Source: Rhodococcus sovatensis (GTDB lineage: Bacteria; Actinomycetota; Actinomycetes; Mycobacteriales; Mycobacteriaceae). Taken from it: 64,000 bases of DNA. The position numbers and the translations under genes were made by a program. The notes beneath the pieces are model-generated. The model ran no database searches. It saw only the letters and a program-made list of their open reading frames with translations, and was not told the origin of the DNA. This document shows positions 1-7,815 of the stretch, piece by piece. Within the stretch, counting starts at the first letter, position 1, and each line of letters opens with the position of its first letter. The stretch covers positions 3,782,001 through 3,846,000 of the forward strand of contig NZ_CP147846.1 of assembly GCF_037327425.1 (NCBI RefSeq), written 5' to 3'.

Positions 1-1067
1 CCCCCGAGCAGCCAGCCGTCGAACTTCTCGCGAAGTTCTTCGTCGTCGCGAATCCGCACGCCCCAACTGGCCACGTTCTCGCTGATCTTGAGTCGGAGCG
101 TGCTCGACGGGTCGTCGACGGATTCGGTGATGAGGCGCTTGGCGACCTTCCAGGTGGCGGCAGCAAGACCGGTTATCTCGTCCCTGCCCATGATCTGCGC
201 CTTGAGCGACTCGGCTTTTTCGATGGTCGCCGGGTCGTGCTGAAGATCGTGCGCATAATCGACGAGGAACTTGTTGGCGGCGAGGCGCAGTTCATGCTGG
301 GGATTGGATCGAACCTTCCAGGTGAACTCGACGACCTCCTTGTAGATCTTCTCGCCGAGCAGCGCATCGACGAATTTGGGAGACCACGTCGGCGAATCCC
401 GCGACACGACGCGTTCGATCGTCTCCTCGCTCCCCAGCGCCCACTGGTGCGCCCGCTCAGCCAGCATGTCGATAAGCGGTAACTGGCGGTTCTCCTTGAT
501 GAGCTCGTCGAGAACCCTGCCGATCGGTGGCCCCCACTGCGGGTCGGCGAGCCTACGAACGATCGTGCTGTCGATGACCTGAGTGATGTCCTCGTCGTTG
601 AGCACGCCGACGACGCCGTGCATGATCGTCGCCGATTCGGCGGCAACCCGTTCGGCGTTTTCGGTCTCGGCGAGCCAGGTCCCGAGCCGAAGCGGCACCT
701 GAGCGGACCGGACTTTGTCGGAAACGACATCCGGCGCCAAGAAGTTGTTCCCGACGAACGAGCCGAGCGACGTTCCGAGCTGGTCCTTCTTCTTCCTGAT
801 GATGGCGGTGTGCGGAATCGGAATTCCCAACGGGTGCTTGAACAATGCCGTCACAGCGAACCAATCGGCAAGCGCCCCGACCATCCCCGCCTCCGACGCG
901 GCGCGAACGTATCCCACCCACTCCCCTGCACCCTTGGACTCCTGCCAGCGACAAATCAGGTAGACCACCGTGGCGAAGGCGAGGAAGCCCGTAGCGACGA
1001 GCTTCATCCTGCGAAGGTCGTGGCGTTTGGACGCATCGTCGAGATTCATCAATTCCACAATCGCCAT
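1..1067 (-). CDS. DUF445 family membrane protein (3' end beyond window)
   Basis: The reading frame enters from the left edge and starts at an ATG at 1067 (MAIVELMNLDDASKR); a second in-frame ATG at 1049 is an equally possible start. After a short basic N-terminus comes one hydrophobic segment (LVATGFLAFATVVYLICRW), then the DUF445-type stretch GYVRAASEAGMVGALADWFA and the sequence HPLGIPIPHTAIIRKKKDQL, which are hallmarks of this family (E. coli YjiN-like). The rest is a long, charged, helical cytoplasmic region. About 355 residues are visible and the C-terminus is missing. Function is unknown for the family. It is divergent from the TetR gene at 1177, so the two could share a control region, but no operator was recognised. 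Confidence 0.85.
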   Translation of the reverse strand, partial: MAIVELMNLDDASKRHDLRRMKLVATGFLAFATVVYLICRWQESKGAGEWVGYVRAASEAGMVGALADWFAVTALFKHPLGIPIPHTAIIRKKKDQLGTSLGSFVGNNFLAPDVVSDKVRSAQVPLRLGTWLAETENAERVAAESATIMHGVVGVLNDEDITQVIDSTIVRRLADPQWGPPIGRVLDELIKENRQLPLIDMLAERAHQWALGSEETIERVVSRDSPTWSPKFVDALLGEKIYKEVVEFTWKVRSNPQHELRLAANKFLVDYAHDLQHDPATIEKAESLKAQIMGRDEITGLAAATWKVAKRLITESVDDPSSTLRLKISENVASWGVRIRDDEELREKFDGWLLG

Positions 1068-1176
1068 TGTGCCTGTGTTCGAAGGTCACACGCTTTCGCG
1101 CACGCATACACGCGCAACCCACGATGGACGCCTAAGCTGATCTTCATACGAAGACGATGGGATACGGCGGGAACAC

Positions 1177-1926
1177 GTGGCGAGAAATGCGACATCAGCG
1201 GACAAGACCGAGACCAGTTCGGAGGGCAAGACCGAGAAGCCGGACGGCCGTAAGCGCCGGTGGCGCGAACACAAGATCGCGCGGCGGGAAGAACTGGTCG
1301 ACGGCACCCTGGCGGCCATCCGGTTACGCGGTCGCGATATCGGAATGGACGAAATCGCGTCGGAGATCGGTATCTCGAAGACGGTTCTCTATCGGTACTT
1401 CACCGACAAGAACGACCTGACCAACGCGACGATGACGCGCTACGTCGAGACGACACTCGCTCCTCGCATCTACTTCGCGATCTCCGAGGAACTCGACGAG
1501 TATCACCTCACCCGGGCGGTCATAGCTGCATACGTCGAGACGGTTGCGACCGATCCTGAGGTCTACCTCTACGTCATGGCCAACAACGCCGGCCCCAACC
1601 GCGACGTCGTGGCCGAGTCGGAACGGATGATCGCGGAACTGCTGGCCACGGTGCTGGGCGAACGCCTACGGGTCCGCGAGATGGACTCCGGCGGCTCGGT
1701 CCCGTGGGCGTTCGCGATCGTCGGTGCTGTTCAACTCGCCACGCACTGGTGGATTTCCAACAAGTCGATGTCTGCCGAGGACCTCATCGACTACCTGTGC
1801 ATGATGACGTGGGGCGGAGTGCACGGCGTCGCCATGGCCGACGGCTCACCGGCGAAGTTCAAATCGCAGCCTCACCCTCTGGTCGACGAGGCGGTATCCG
1901 AGCCGAACGCAGCCGAAACGACCTAG
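1177..1926 (+). CDS. TetR family transcriptional regulator
   Basis: 249-residue TetR-type repressor. The start is GTG at 1177, chosen because GGCGGG lies just upstream. The first about 30 residues are a charged, disordered leader. The helix-turn-helix spans about residues 45-90 (MDEIASEIGISKTVLYRYF, then TDKNDL). The C-terminal ligand domain includes the WW/H-rich stretch TATHWWISNK-like (HWWISNKSMSAEDL) often seen in actinobacterial TetR proteins tied to lipid metabolism. The ligand and targets cannot be read from the sequence. It is divergent from the DUF445 gene and overlaps the end of the small acidic gene on the opposite strand by 4 bases (tail to tail). Confidence 0.9.
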   Translation: MARNATSADKTETSSEGKTEKPDGRKRRWREHKIARREELVDGTLAAIRLRGRDIGMDEIASEIGISKTVLYRYFTDKNDLTNATMTRYVETTLAPRIYFAISEELDEYHLTRAVIAAYVETVATDPEVYLYVMANNAGPNRDVVAESERMIAELLATVLGERLRVREMDSGGSVPWAFAIVGAVQLATHWWISNKSMSAEDLIDYLCMMTWGGVHGVAMADGSPAKFKSQPHPLVDEAVSEPNAAETT

Positions 1927-2087
1927 CGCTCCTCTTCGTCGATCGGCACCTCGATGTGCTGGTCGACGAAGTCGGCGGGGTCGGCTTCGTCTGGGACCGT
2001 GGTCGGCAGATCGGAGTCCTCACGAAGGCTGTCCACGCGGTCTTCGACGGAAACTTCAGGGCTGGGGTCGGTGATGTCTGAACTCAT
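1923..2087 (-). CDS. small acidic protein, 54 residues
   Basis: An ATG at 2087 opens a 54-residue protein (MSSDITDPSPEVSV...VPIDEEER) that is strongly acidic (about 17 Asp/Glu) with no signal peptide or membrane segment. An upstream extension in the same frame exists but reads as non-coding, Arg-rich sequence, so the internal ATG is preferred. Short Asp/Glu-rich proteins ending in a similar 'VPxDEEDR/EEER' tail are common in Rhodococcus and mycobacteria and have no known role. It lies between the convergent TetR gene and the divergent DJ-1 gene at 2150. Confidence 0.65.
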   Translation of the reverse strand: MSSDITDPSPEVSVEDRVDSLREDSDLPTTVPDEADPADFVDQHIEVPIDEEER

Positions 2088-2149
2088 GTGCCTGACCCTA
2101 CTCAGGGCGCTCAGTTTGAAAAGGGATCGAGGCGGACAACCTCGGTCGT

Positions 2150-2710
2150 ATGAGCAACTCACCGCTGTCCGGACGCCGTGTAGCGATTCTCGCCACCGAC
2201 GGCGTCGAAGAAGTCGAACTTGTGCAACCGCGCGATGCCGTTCAATCTGCGGGTGCCACAACAACTCTCGTCTCCCTCACGCACGGAGACATTCAGGCCA
2301 TGACGAGCGATGTTCACGCAGCGAACACCTTTGCCGTCGACAGCGTCGTCGCCGATGTCTCGGTCGATGATTTCGACGCCCTGATCCTTCCCGGTGGCAC
2401 GACGAATCCCGACACCCTGCGCACGGACTTCGACGCTGTCGATTTCGTGCGACGGTTCGTCGAGTCCGGCAAACCGGTCGGAGTCATCTGCCATGGGCCG
2501 TGGATTCTGGTGGAAGCCGATGTCGTTCGAGGCCGCACGTTGACCTCGTACCCGAGCATCCGCACCGATATTCGCAATGCGGGAGCAACGGTCGTGGACT
2601 TCGAAGTCGTCGTCGACGGCAATCTCGTGTCCAGTCGGAACCCCGACGACCTTCCAGCGTTCTGCGCCGCGCTGGTCGAACAGTTCTCGAAAAACAGCAG
2701 CATAGGTTAG
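2150..2710 (+). CDS. DJ-1/PfpI family protein (type 1 glutamine amidotransferase-like)
   Basis: 186-residue cytoplasmic protein of the DJ-1/ThiJ/PfpI superfamily. The nucleophile elbow is GVICHGPWILVEA with Cys114 followed by His115. A conserved acidic residue lies in DGVEEVEL (about residue 20-22), and the family strand ALILPGGTTNPD precedes the elbow. Length matches the YhbO/PfpI subgroup, whose members are stress-related glyoxalase/deglycase-like or peptidase-like enzymes; the substrate here is unknown. The 3' end runs into the IdeR-like box of the next gene (stop codon about 8 bases before the next ATG), so the two genes may be partly co-transcribed. Confidence 0.9.
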   Translation: MSNSPLSGRRVAILATDGVEEVELVQPRDAVQSAGATTTLVSLTHGDIQAMTSDVHAANTFAVDSVVADVSVDDFDALILPGGTTNPDTLRTDFDAVDFVRRFVESGKPVGVICHGPWILVEADVVRGRTLTSYPSIRTDIRNAGATVVDFEVVVDGNLVSSRNPDDLPAFCAALVEQFSKNSSIG

Positions 2711-2720
2711 CATTGCCTAT
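2702..2720 (+). promoter_or_regulatory. IdeR/DtxR-type iron box overlapping the start codon
   Basis: The 19-base sequence ATAGGTTAGCATTGCCTAT agrees at about 15 of 19 positions with the actinobacterial iron-box consensus TWAGGTTAGSCTWACCTWA. It covers the stop codon of the DJ-1 gene and the first two bases of the ATG of the siderophore-binding lipoprotein gene. That position would let iron-loaded repressor block RNA polymerase or a near-leaderless transcript. Assignment rests on motif match and the iron-related gene downstream. Confidence 0.75.
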
Positions 2721-3693
2721 GCGCAAAGCTCTCCTGTCGACTCTGGTCCCCGCTGTCGCCGCCGTTGCCGCGCTGACGCTGTCCGCGTGCAGCAGCTCCG
2801 ACTCGGGCTCGGAAGCCGACGGTCCTACGGTGTCGACGATCTTCGGTGACGTCACCGTCCCCGAAAACCCACAACGGGTCGTCGCCCTCGGATGGTCCGA
2901 CGCAGAGACGGCACTCGCCCTCGGCGTCCAGCCCGTCGGTGCCAGCGACTGGCTCGCCGTCGGCGGAGACGGTCTCGGGCCATGGGTGGAGGAGTCCTAC
3001 GACGCCGCGCCGACCATTCTCGGCACCTACGACGTCGAGATCGAGTCGGTGGCCGCTCTCGAGCCCGACCTGATCCTCTGGACCCGAAGCACCAACGATC
3101 CGGAGATCTACAACAAACTGTCCGAGCTCGCGCCGACGGTCGGCGCACCCGTCGGCACCGAGATCGCCTACGGCACCACGTGGGATGCGCAGACCCAATT
3201 GGTCGCCGACGCTCTCGGAAAGTCCGAAGAGGGTACGCAACTCATCGACGAGACCAACGCTGACTTCGAGGCGGCAGTAGCAGCCAACCCTGAGTTCGCC
3301 GGCAAGACCGTCGCCGTCGGCACGGTGTACAGCGGCCAGCTCGGTGCATACGTCGACGGAGACGCACGCGTCGAGTTCATGAAGGAGCTCGGGTTCGTCA
3401 ACTCCGAAGCGATCCAGTCGCAGGCCACGGAGGGCAAGTTCTCCATCGACCTCTCGGCCGAGAACGTCGCCCAGCTCGACGCCGACCTGACGGTCATGTT
3501 TCCGATCGGTGGCACCGCCGACATCATCACCGCCGACCCGTCCATACAAGGGCTTCCAGTCGCCCGCGACGGCCGTCTCGTAGTTCTCGACGACACGAAC
3601 CTCAGTGGTGCGTTCTCCAGCGGGTCGGCATCGGGAACGCAGTACGCGATCGAGAACGCGGTTCCGTTGTTCGCCTCGCCTCTGCAGGGCTGA
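2719..3693 (+). CDS. iron-siderophore ABC transporter substrate-binding lipoprotein
   Basis: 324-residue FecB/FepB-type binding protein. It starts at the ATG at 2719; a lipoprotein signal peptide ends in the lipobox LSAC (Cys24). Family features in order: NPQRVVALGWSDAETALALG near residues 53-72, the ALEPDLILW strand, the helical backbone, and a C-terminal VLDDTNLSGAFSSGS loop. It should capture Fe(III)-siderophore outside the membrane for an ABC importer. No permease or ATPase gene is adjacent, so partners must be elsewhere, or the protein is shared. The iron box at the start codon predicts iron repression. A second protein of the same class lies at 30353-31273. Confidence 0.9.
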   Translation: MRKALLSTLVPAVAAVAALTLSACSSSDSGSEADGPTVSTIFGDVTVPENPQRVVALGWSDAETALALGVQPVGASDWLAVGGDGLGPWVEESYDAAPTILGTYDVEIESVAALEPDLILWTRSTNDPEIYNKLSELAPTVGAPVGTEIAYGTTWDAQTQLVADALGKSEEGTQLIDETNADFEAAVAANPEFAGKTVAVGTVYSGQLGAYVDGDARVEFMKELGFVNSEAIQSQATEGKFSIDLSAENVAQLDADLTVMFPIGGTADIITADPSIQGLPVARDGRLVVLDDTNLSGAFSSGSASGTQYAIENAVPLFASPLQG

Positions 3694-3701
3694 CGAGCAG
3701 G

Positions 3702-3770
3702 CTCGCCACACTCTCCCCGGGGGGCTCGTCACACTCTCCCCGGGGGGCTCGTCACACTCTCCCCGGGGGG
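3702..3770. repeat. three tandem 23-bp repeats between convergent genes
   Basis: Three head-to-tail copies of CTCGTCACACTCTCCCCGGGGGG (first copy has C for T at position 5) at 3702-3724, 3725-3747 and 3748-3770. Each unit contains the self-complementary core CCCCGGGG. The array fills the space between the siderophore-binding protein gene (+) and the flavin-oxidase-like gene (-) and supplies the last codons and stop of the latter. It may work as a bidirectional terminator; the copy number is likely to vary between strains. Confidence 0.85.
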
Positions 3771-4213
3771 AAGCCACCCTCGGCGACCGGGCCCCAGGAT
3801 TCGATCATGATGCGTATCAACGACTTTCCCTGCTTCCGCATCGCCTCGCGGTACTCATCCCAATCCGAATGCTCACCCGCGATACTGCGGAAGTACTCAA
3901 CGAGCGGTTCCACGGCGTCGGGGACATCGAGGATCTCGGCCGTGCCGTCGACCTGGACGTAGGCGTCGTTCCACTCGTCCGAGTGCACGCATACCGTCAC
4001 CGCCGAATGTCGTCTGATGTTGGCCACTTTGGCGCGCTCCGGGTACGAGGCGATGACGATGCGACCTTCGGAATCGACACCGGACGTCACCGGCGATACC
4101 TGCAGCCCACCATCACGCTTGTGTGTGATGAGCGTCGAACGGTGACGCGGACGAATGAACTCGAGCAACTTCTCGCGCTCGACGGATTCTGCGGAAGCCA
4201 GTTTCGGAGCCAT
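3752..4213 (-). CDS. pyridoxamine 5'-phosphate oxidase-fold (F420/FMN-type) protein
   Basis: 153-residue single-domain split-barrel protein. Family signatures are PRHRSTLITHKRDGGLQVSP at the N-terminus, the strand RIVIASYPERAKVANIRRH, AYVQVDGTAEI, and a C-terminal GPVAEGGFPPGRV. This pattern (xxPVxxGVDxxGRIVI... SYPxRAKVxNIRR) fits the actinobacterial PPOX-class, F420-dependent subgroup (Rv1155-like). The ATG at 4213 is favoured over the upstream in-frame extension because homologues begin at this point. The C-terminal residues are encoded inside the 23-bp tandem repeat. Substrate is unknown. Cofactor choice between F420 and FMN is an inference. Confidence 0.85.
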   Translation of the reverse strand: MAPKLASAESVEREKLLEFIRPRHRSTLITHKRDGGLQVSPVTSGVDSEGRIVIASYPERAKVANIRRHSAVTVCVHSDEWNDAYVQVDGTAEILDVPDAVEPLVEYFRSIAGEHSDWDEYREAMRKQGKSLIRIMIESWGPVAEGGFPPGRV

Positions 4214-4245
4214 GTAAACCAGCCTAGTGCGACTAAGGTCAGCCC

Positions 4246-5115
4246 ATGGCAAAGCATTCGAAGAAGAGTACGAACCTCTGGTCGACGCCTGCTGCACAGG
4301 TACTCCGGGCGACCGACGACACTCGCGTCGAAGAAATCGACTTCTCGTTGACCCCCGGTTTCGACGGCACCAAAGCGGACGCACAGGAGTTGCTCGCCGA
4401 ACGCGGCCAGGTTCTCTCCGCTCTGCAGGAGAAGCTGTACGCAAACGGTCGATCCGGTGATCTGCGCTCGATCCTGTTGGTACTACAGGGAATGGACACC
4501 GCAGGCAAGGGCGGGATGGTCCGACACGTCATCGGATTGGTCGACCCACAGGGTGTCGATCTCGCGTCGTTCGGGGTGCCCACGAAAGAAGAGCGCGAAC
4601 ACCACTACCTGTGGCGAATCAGAAATGAGCTGCCGGGGGGAGGCAAGATCGGTGTGTTCGACCGCTCGCACTACGAGGACGTGCTGGTCGTCGCCGTCCA
4701 CGATCTGGTGCCGCGCCAGGTGTGGGAGCCTCGCTTCGACGAAATCAACGCGTTCGAAAAGGAATTGGTCGACGAGGGGACGCTTGTCGTGAAAGTCGCC
4801 CTCTTCGTCTCGCCGGAGGAGCAACGCACCCGCCTGCAGGAACGTCTCGACCGGCCGGACAAGTACTGGAAGTACAACCCGGGAGACGTCACCGAGCGCG
4901 GATTCCTACCGCAGTACCGCCTCGCGTACCAACGCATCCTCGACCGCACCAACACCGACTACGCGCCGTGGCATGTCATCCCGGCCGACCGCAAGTGGTA
5001 CAGCAGGCTTGCAGTCACCGAATTGTTGATCGATGCTCTCGAAAGACTCGATCTCGACTGGCCTGCAGCCGATTTCGACGTCGAGGTGGAGAAGCAGCGG
5101 CTGGCGAACAGCTGA
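4246..5115 (+). CDS. ppk2: polyphosphate kinase 2 family (PPK2) nucleotide phosphotransferase
   Basis: 289-residue cytoplasmic PPK2-fold enzyme. Walker A is GMDTAGKGG at residues 82-90 and the Walker B/lid segment is VFDRSHYEDVLV at about 137-148; the lid Arg-rich helix continues with RTRLQERLDRPDKYWKYNPGD. It resembles the M. tuberculosis Rv3232c type, which moves phosphate between polyphosphate and nucleoside mono/diphosphates. It lies between convergently arranged neighbours, with a strong hairpin at 5117-5155 right after the stop. A second, more distant PPK2 is at 56274-57185, so the two probably differ in substrate or direction. Confidence 0.92.
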   Translation: MAKHSKKSTNLWSTPAAQVLRATDDTRVEEIDFSLTPGFDGTKADAQELLAERGQVLSALQEKLYANGRSGDLRSILLVLQGMDTAGKGGMVRHVIGLVDPQGVDLASFGVPTKEEREHHYLWRIRNELPGGGKIGVFDRSHYEDVLVVAVHDLVPRQVWEPRFDEINAFEKELVDEGTLVVKVALFVSPEEQRTRLQERLDRPDKYWKYNPGDVTERGFLPQYRLAYQRILDRTNTDYAPWHVIPADRKWYSRLAVTELLIDALERLDLDWPAADFDVEVEKQRLANS

Positions 5116-5116
5116 A

Positions 5117-5155
5117 TGCGCCCTGTACGTCGGCTACGACGACGCACAGGGCGCA
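5117..5155. terminator. hairpin terminator between ppk2 and adh
   Basis: TGCGCCCTGT (5117-5126) pairs perfectly with ACAGGGCGCA (5146-5155) around a 19-base loop that can itself pair in part. It sits between the convergent ppk2 and alcohol dehydrogenase genes and could serve both strands. There is no long T-run, as is usual for actinobacterial terminators. Confidence 0.7.
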
Positions 5156-5165
5156 CCAGGGTGGT

Positions 5166-6206
5166 CTAGAACGTTGCAGCGTCGATGACGAAGCGGTAGC
5201 GGACGTCGCTCTTCAACACGCGCTCGTACGCCTCGTTGATCTTGTCCGCGGGGATCGTCTCGATCTCTGCGCCGATCTTGTGCTCGGCGCAGAAGTTCAG
5301 CATCTCCTGGGTCTGCGCGATACCACCGACCATCGATCCGGCGAGGCTACGACGGTTTGCCGCGAGGGTGAATCCGCGAACCTTGATGGGCTCGGACGGC
5401 AGGCCGAGGATCACGAGCGAACCGTTGATCGCCAGCAGCGACATGTGCTTGTCCATGTCGATCTCGGCGGAGACAGTGTTGATGATCAGGTCGAATTGGC
5501 CGCGCAGCTTCTTGAACGTCTCCTTGTCGGAGGTGGCGTAGTAGTGATCTGCACCGAGCCGCTTGCCGTCTTCTTCCTTGCTGAGCGTCTGGCTCAGTAC
5601 CGTGACCTCGGCGCCGAGAGCGTGCGCGATCTTGACGCCGACGTGGCCGAGTCCGCCCATGCCGATGATGGCGACCTTCTTGCCCGGTCCGGCTCCCCAG
5701 TGCTTGAGCGGGGAGTACAGGGTGATTCCTGCACAAAGCAGAGGCGCAGCGACGTCGAGCTCGATGCCCTCAGGGATCGACAGCACGAAGCCTTCGGTGA
5801 CGACGATATGCGTCGAGTAACCGCCCTGGGTGATGGAACCGTCGGCCAGCTTGGAGTTGTAGGTGGCGGTGACGCCCTTGAAGCAGTACTGCTCCTCACC
5901 CTCTAGGCAGGCCTCACACTCGCCGCACGAGTCGACGAAACAGCCGACGCCGACCCGATCGCCCACCTTGTGCTTGCTGACGCCGGAGCCGACCTCGGCA
6001 ACGATGCCCGCGATCTCGTGCCCGGGAACGACGGGGTAGTTGGTGCCGCCCCATTCGTTCCGCGCGGTGTGGATGTCGGAGTGACAGATCCCCGCGAACT
6101 TCACCTCGATCAAAATGTCCTTCGGCCCGAGCTCACGTCGATCGATCGTGACCTTCTCGAGCGGGGCGTCGGCGGCAGTCGCCGTGTATGCGGTAGCTGA
6201 AGTCAT
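5166..6206 (-). CDS. adhC: zinc-dependent NAD(P) alcohol dehydrogenase, AdhC/YahK type
   Basis: 346-residue cytosolic medium-chain dehydrogenase, the same length as mycobacterial AdhC (Rv3045). Catalytic zinc ligands are in GICHSD and PGHE; the structural zinc site is the four-Cys loop CGECEACLEGEEQYC. The Rossmann motif is IIGMGGLGHVG. It belongs to the cinnamyl-alcohol dehydrogenase-like group that reduces a wide range of aldehydes, usually with NADPH. The start at 6206 (MTSATAYTATAADAPLEK) is preferred over an upstream extension to 6260 that adds residues unlike the family. The gene is apparently monocistronic, with hairpins on both sides. Confidence 0.92.
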   Translation of the reverse strand: MTSATAYTATAADAPLEKVTIDRRELGPKDILIEVKFAGICHSDIHTARNEWGGTNYPVVPGHEIAGIVAEVGSGVSKHKVGDRVGVGCFVDSCGECEACLEGEEQYCFKGVTATYNSKLADGSITQGGYSTHIVVTEGFVLSIPEGIELDVAAPLLCAGITLYSPLKHWGAGPGKKVAIIGMGGLGHVGVKIAHALGAEVTVLSQTLSKEEDGKRLGADHYYATSDKETFKKLRGQFDLIINTVSAEIDMDKHMSLLAINGSLVILGLPSEPIKVRGFTLAANRRSLAGSMVGGIAQTQEMLNFCAEHKIGAEIETIPADKINEAYERVLKSDVRYRFVIDAATF

Positions 6207-6248
6207 AACTACATTGCTACCTACGCATCGGTAACTATGCAATGCGGA

Positions 6249-6286
6249 CACTCCTGCCAACTGGGTATTCCCAGCTGACAGGAGTG
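6249..6286. terminator. hairpin downstream of the small membrane protein gene
   Basis: CACTCCTG (6249-6256) pairs with CAGGAGTG (6279-6286), with an internal CTGGG/CCCAG stem. It lies 26 bases after the stop of the minus-strand gene ending at 6312 and before the promoter of adhC, a logical place for a terminator. Confidence 0.6.
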
Positions 6287-6311
6287 ATTCACAACATTCG
6301 ACAGTTCCAGC

Positions 6312-6587
6312 TCAGCTGTTTCGGGCGATGTTGAAGCCCAGCCAACCGACGTATGCACCGAGTCCCACGAAACCGATAGTGCGGGTCTTCGGGTACGCGA
6401 TGGCTGCACCGACAGCCAGTTCGGTTGCGCCGTTACGGCTGATCCACTCCCGGGTGTCCTTCGGGAACGGACGCTTGGTGATGCCCTCGAACGCTTCGGG
6501 AACGACGAAGTGAGCTGCGCCCGTCGCAGCCAATCCGAGTCCGAACGCCTTGGGAAGGAACCCACCCGACTTATTCGACTTGCTCAC
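6312..6587 (-). CDS. small DoxX-like membrane protein
   Basis: 91-residue hydrophobic protein with three likely membrane segments: AFGLGLAATGAAHFVV, ATELAVGAAIAY and TIGFVGLGAYVGWLGFNIA. The N-terminal AHFVVPEAFEGITKRPFP followed by W and a Gly-Ala-rich second helix recall DoxX/YphA-type small membrane proteins. The GTG at 6587 is chosen as start because AGGGG lies about 8 bases upstream; another in-frame GTG at 6620 would add 11 Arg-rich residues. No function can be assigned. It is transcribed in the same direction as adhC but separated by a hairpin. Confidence 0.7.
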   Translation of the reverse strand: MSKSNKSGGFLPKAFGLGLAATGAAHFVVPEAFEGITKRPFPKDTREWISRNGATELAVGAAIAYPKTRTIGFVGLGAYVGWLGFNIARNS

Positions 6588-6690
6588 CGCTGTTGTCCCC
6601 TGTTCCGCTCGTCGGCGCACCGTCGCGCCGCTGCAACCAAAGCTACGCAGAGACGGCGTCAGTTACCAGCGCCTCCGCCGCCGATGCCCG

Positions 6691-6762
6691 AGCGGCTCCG
6701 CCGCCAATGGCATGGTTGAGTGCGTTCCGGTGCACTTAACCATGCCACTGGGCGCGGAGCGC
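6691..6762. repeat. composite palindromic repeat, copy A
   Basis: Inner arms TGGCATGGTTGAGTGC (6708-6723) and GTGCACTTAACCATGCCA (6730-6747) form a long imperfect stem with a 6-base loop. They are flanked by GCGGCTCCGCCGC on the left and GGCGCGGAGCGCC on the right. Two related copies occur at 24970-25037 and 30232-30352. This one lies in the gap between fadB2 (ends 6784) and the small membrane gene. Confidence 0.85.
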
Positions 6763-6783
6763 CCAGGGCCGGGCACCGGGCCG

Positions 6784-7659
6784 TCAGCGGGCGACTCGCC
6801 CGTTCTCATACCGGTAGAAACCCGACCCGGTCTTCTTTCCGAGCAGGCCTGCCTCGACCATCCGCAGCAGCAGCGGCGGCGCCGAGAACAACGGTTCCTT
6901 GAATTCTGCGTACATCGAGTCGGCGATGGACTTGACGGTGTCGAGCCCGACCAAGTCGGCCAGCGCCAGCGGACCCATCGGGTGGGCCAGACCGAGAACC
7001 GTTGCCTTGTCGACGTCTTCCTTGGTGGCGAACCCGGACTCGACCATGCGGATCGCGGAGAGCAGGTACGGCACGAGGAGCGCGTTGACTACGAAGCCGG
7101 AACGGTCGGCGGAGCGGACTACCTGCTTGCCGAGCACGTCGCCGGCGAACCTCTCGGCCCGCTCGGCGACGGTATCGCTGGTCTTGAGAGTGGTGACGAG
7201 CTCCACGAGAGGAAGCACCGGCACCGGATTGAAGAAGTGCAATCCGACGACGCGGTCGGGTGCTTTCGTCGCGGTCCCCAACTTCATGATCGGAATGGAC
7301 GAGGTGTTCGACGCGAGCACGGCGTTCGGATCCGTCACCACCGAGTCCAACTCGGCGAAGATGCCTGCCTTGACCTTCTCGTCTTCCAGCACGGCTTCGA
7401 CCACGAGCTGACGATCGGCGAAGTCGCCGAGATCGGAGGTGAAGCGGAGCCGTCGAGCGGCGTGTTCACGTTCGCGTTCGGTGATCTTGCCGCTGCTGAC
7501 GCCACGGTCCAACGACCGCAGGATGCGTGTGCGTCCTGCGGTCGTCAGCTCACGTGTCTGTTCGCAGACCAACACGTCGACGTGTGCGCGGGCGCACACC
7601 TCGGCGATACCAGCGCCCATCTGACCGGCACCGACGATCCCCACCCTCTCGACCGTCAC
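6784..7659 (-). CDS. fadB2: 3-hydroxybutyryl-CoA dehydrogenase
   Basis: 291-residue soluble NAD(P)-dependent enzyme oxidising (S)-3-hydroxyacyl-CoA (or the reverse). The nucleotide-binding motif GIVGAGQMGAGIAEVCA is at residues 7-23. The catalytic region LHFFNPVPVLPLVELV contains the His-x-x-Asn pair, and the C-terminal domain has SGFVVNALLVPYL, DKATVLGLAHPMGPLALADL and a GKKTGSGFYRY tail, all typical of HbdA/FadB2. It lies just downstream of aceA in the same direction, as fadB2 does beside icl in mycobacteria. A hairpin at 7746-7781 separates the two genes, so fadB2 probably has its own promoter as well. Confidence 0.93.
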   Translation of the reverse strand: MTVERVGIVGAGQMGAGIAEVCARAHVDVLVCEQTRELTTAGRTRILRSLDRGVSSGKITEREREHAARRLRFTSDLGDFADRQLVVEAVLEDEKVKAGIFAELDSVVTDPNAVLASNTSSIPIMKLGTATKAPDRVVGLHFFNPVPVLPLVELVTTLKTSDTVAERAERFAGDVLGKQVVRSADRSGFVVNALLVPYLLSAIRMVESGFATKEDVDKATVLGLAHPMGPLALADLVGLDTVKSIADSMYAEFKEPLFSAPPLLLRMVEAGLLGKKTGSGFYRYENGRVAR

Positions 7660-7745
7660 TGTGACACTCCTTCAAGGAACATTGCGCTACAACATCTCTG
7701 GTGAGATGGGGGGTAACTCTGGCCCTACGACCTTCGTGGTACAGA

Positions 7746-7781
7746 TCAGGCGGCCCGCAACGAGAGTTGCAGACCGCCTGA
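7746..7781 (-). terminator. aceA terminator hairpin
   Basis: TCAGGCGG (7746-7753) pairs with CCGCCTGA (7774-7781), and inside it GCAAC pairs with GTTGC around a 4-base loop. The structure is 35 bases past the aceA stop and upstream of fadB2. Confidence 0.75.
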
Positions 7782-7815
7782 CTGGTGCGTTGAAGATCCG
7801 GGAAAGCGTGCTAGC

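Noticed and set aside
3702..3770. CRISPR-like array
   Set aside because: Units are directly adjacent with no spacers and no cas genes are near.
4722..5906. 394-codon plus-strand frame spanning ppk2 and adhC
   Set aside because: Crosses a terminator hairpin and two supported genes in other frames; product looks non-coding.
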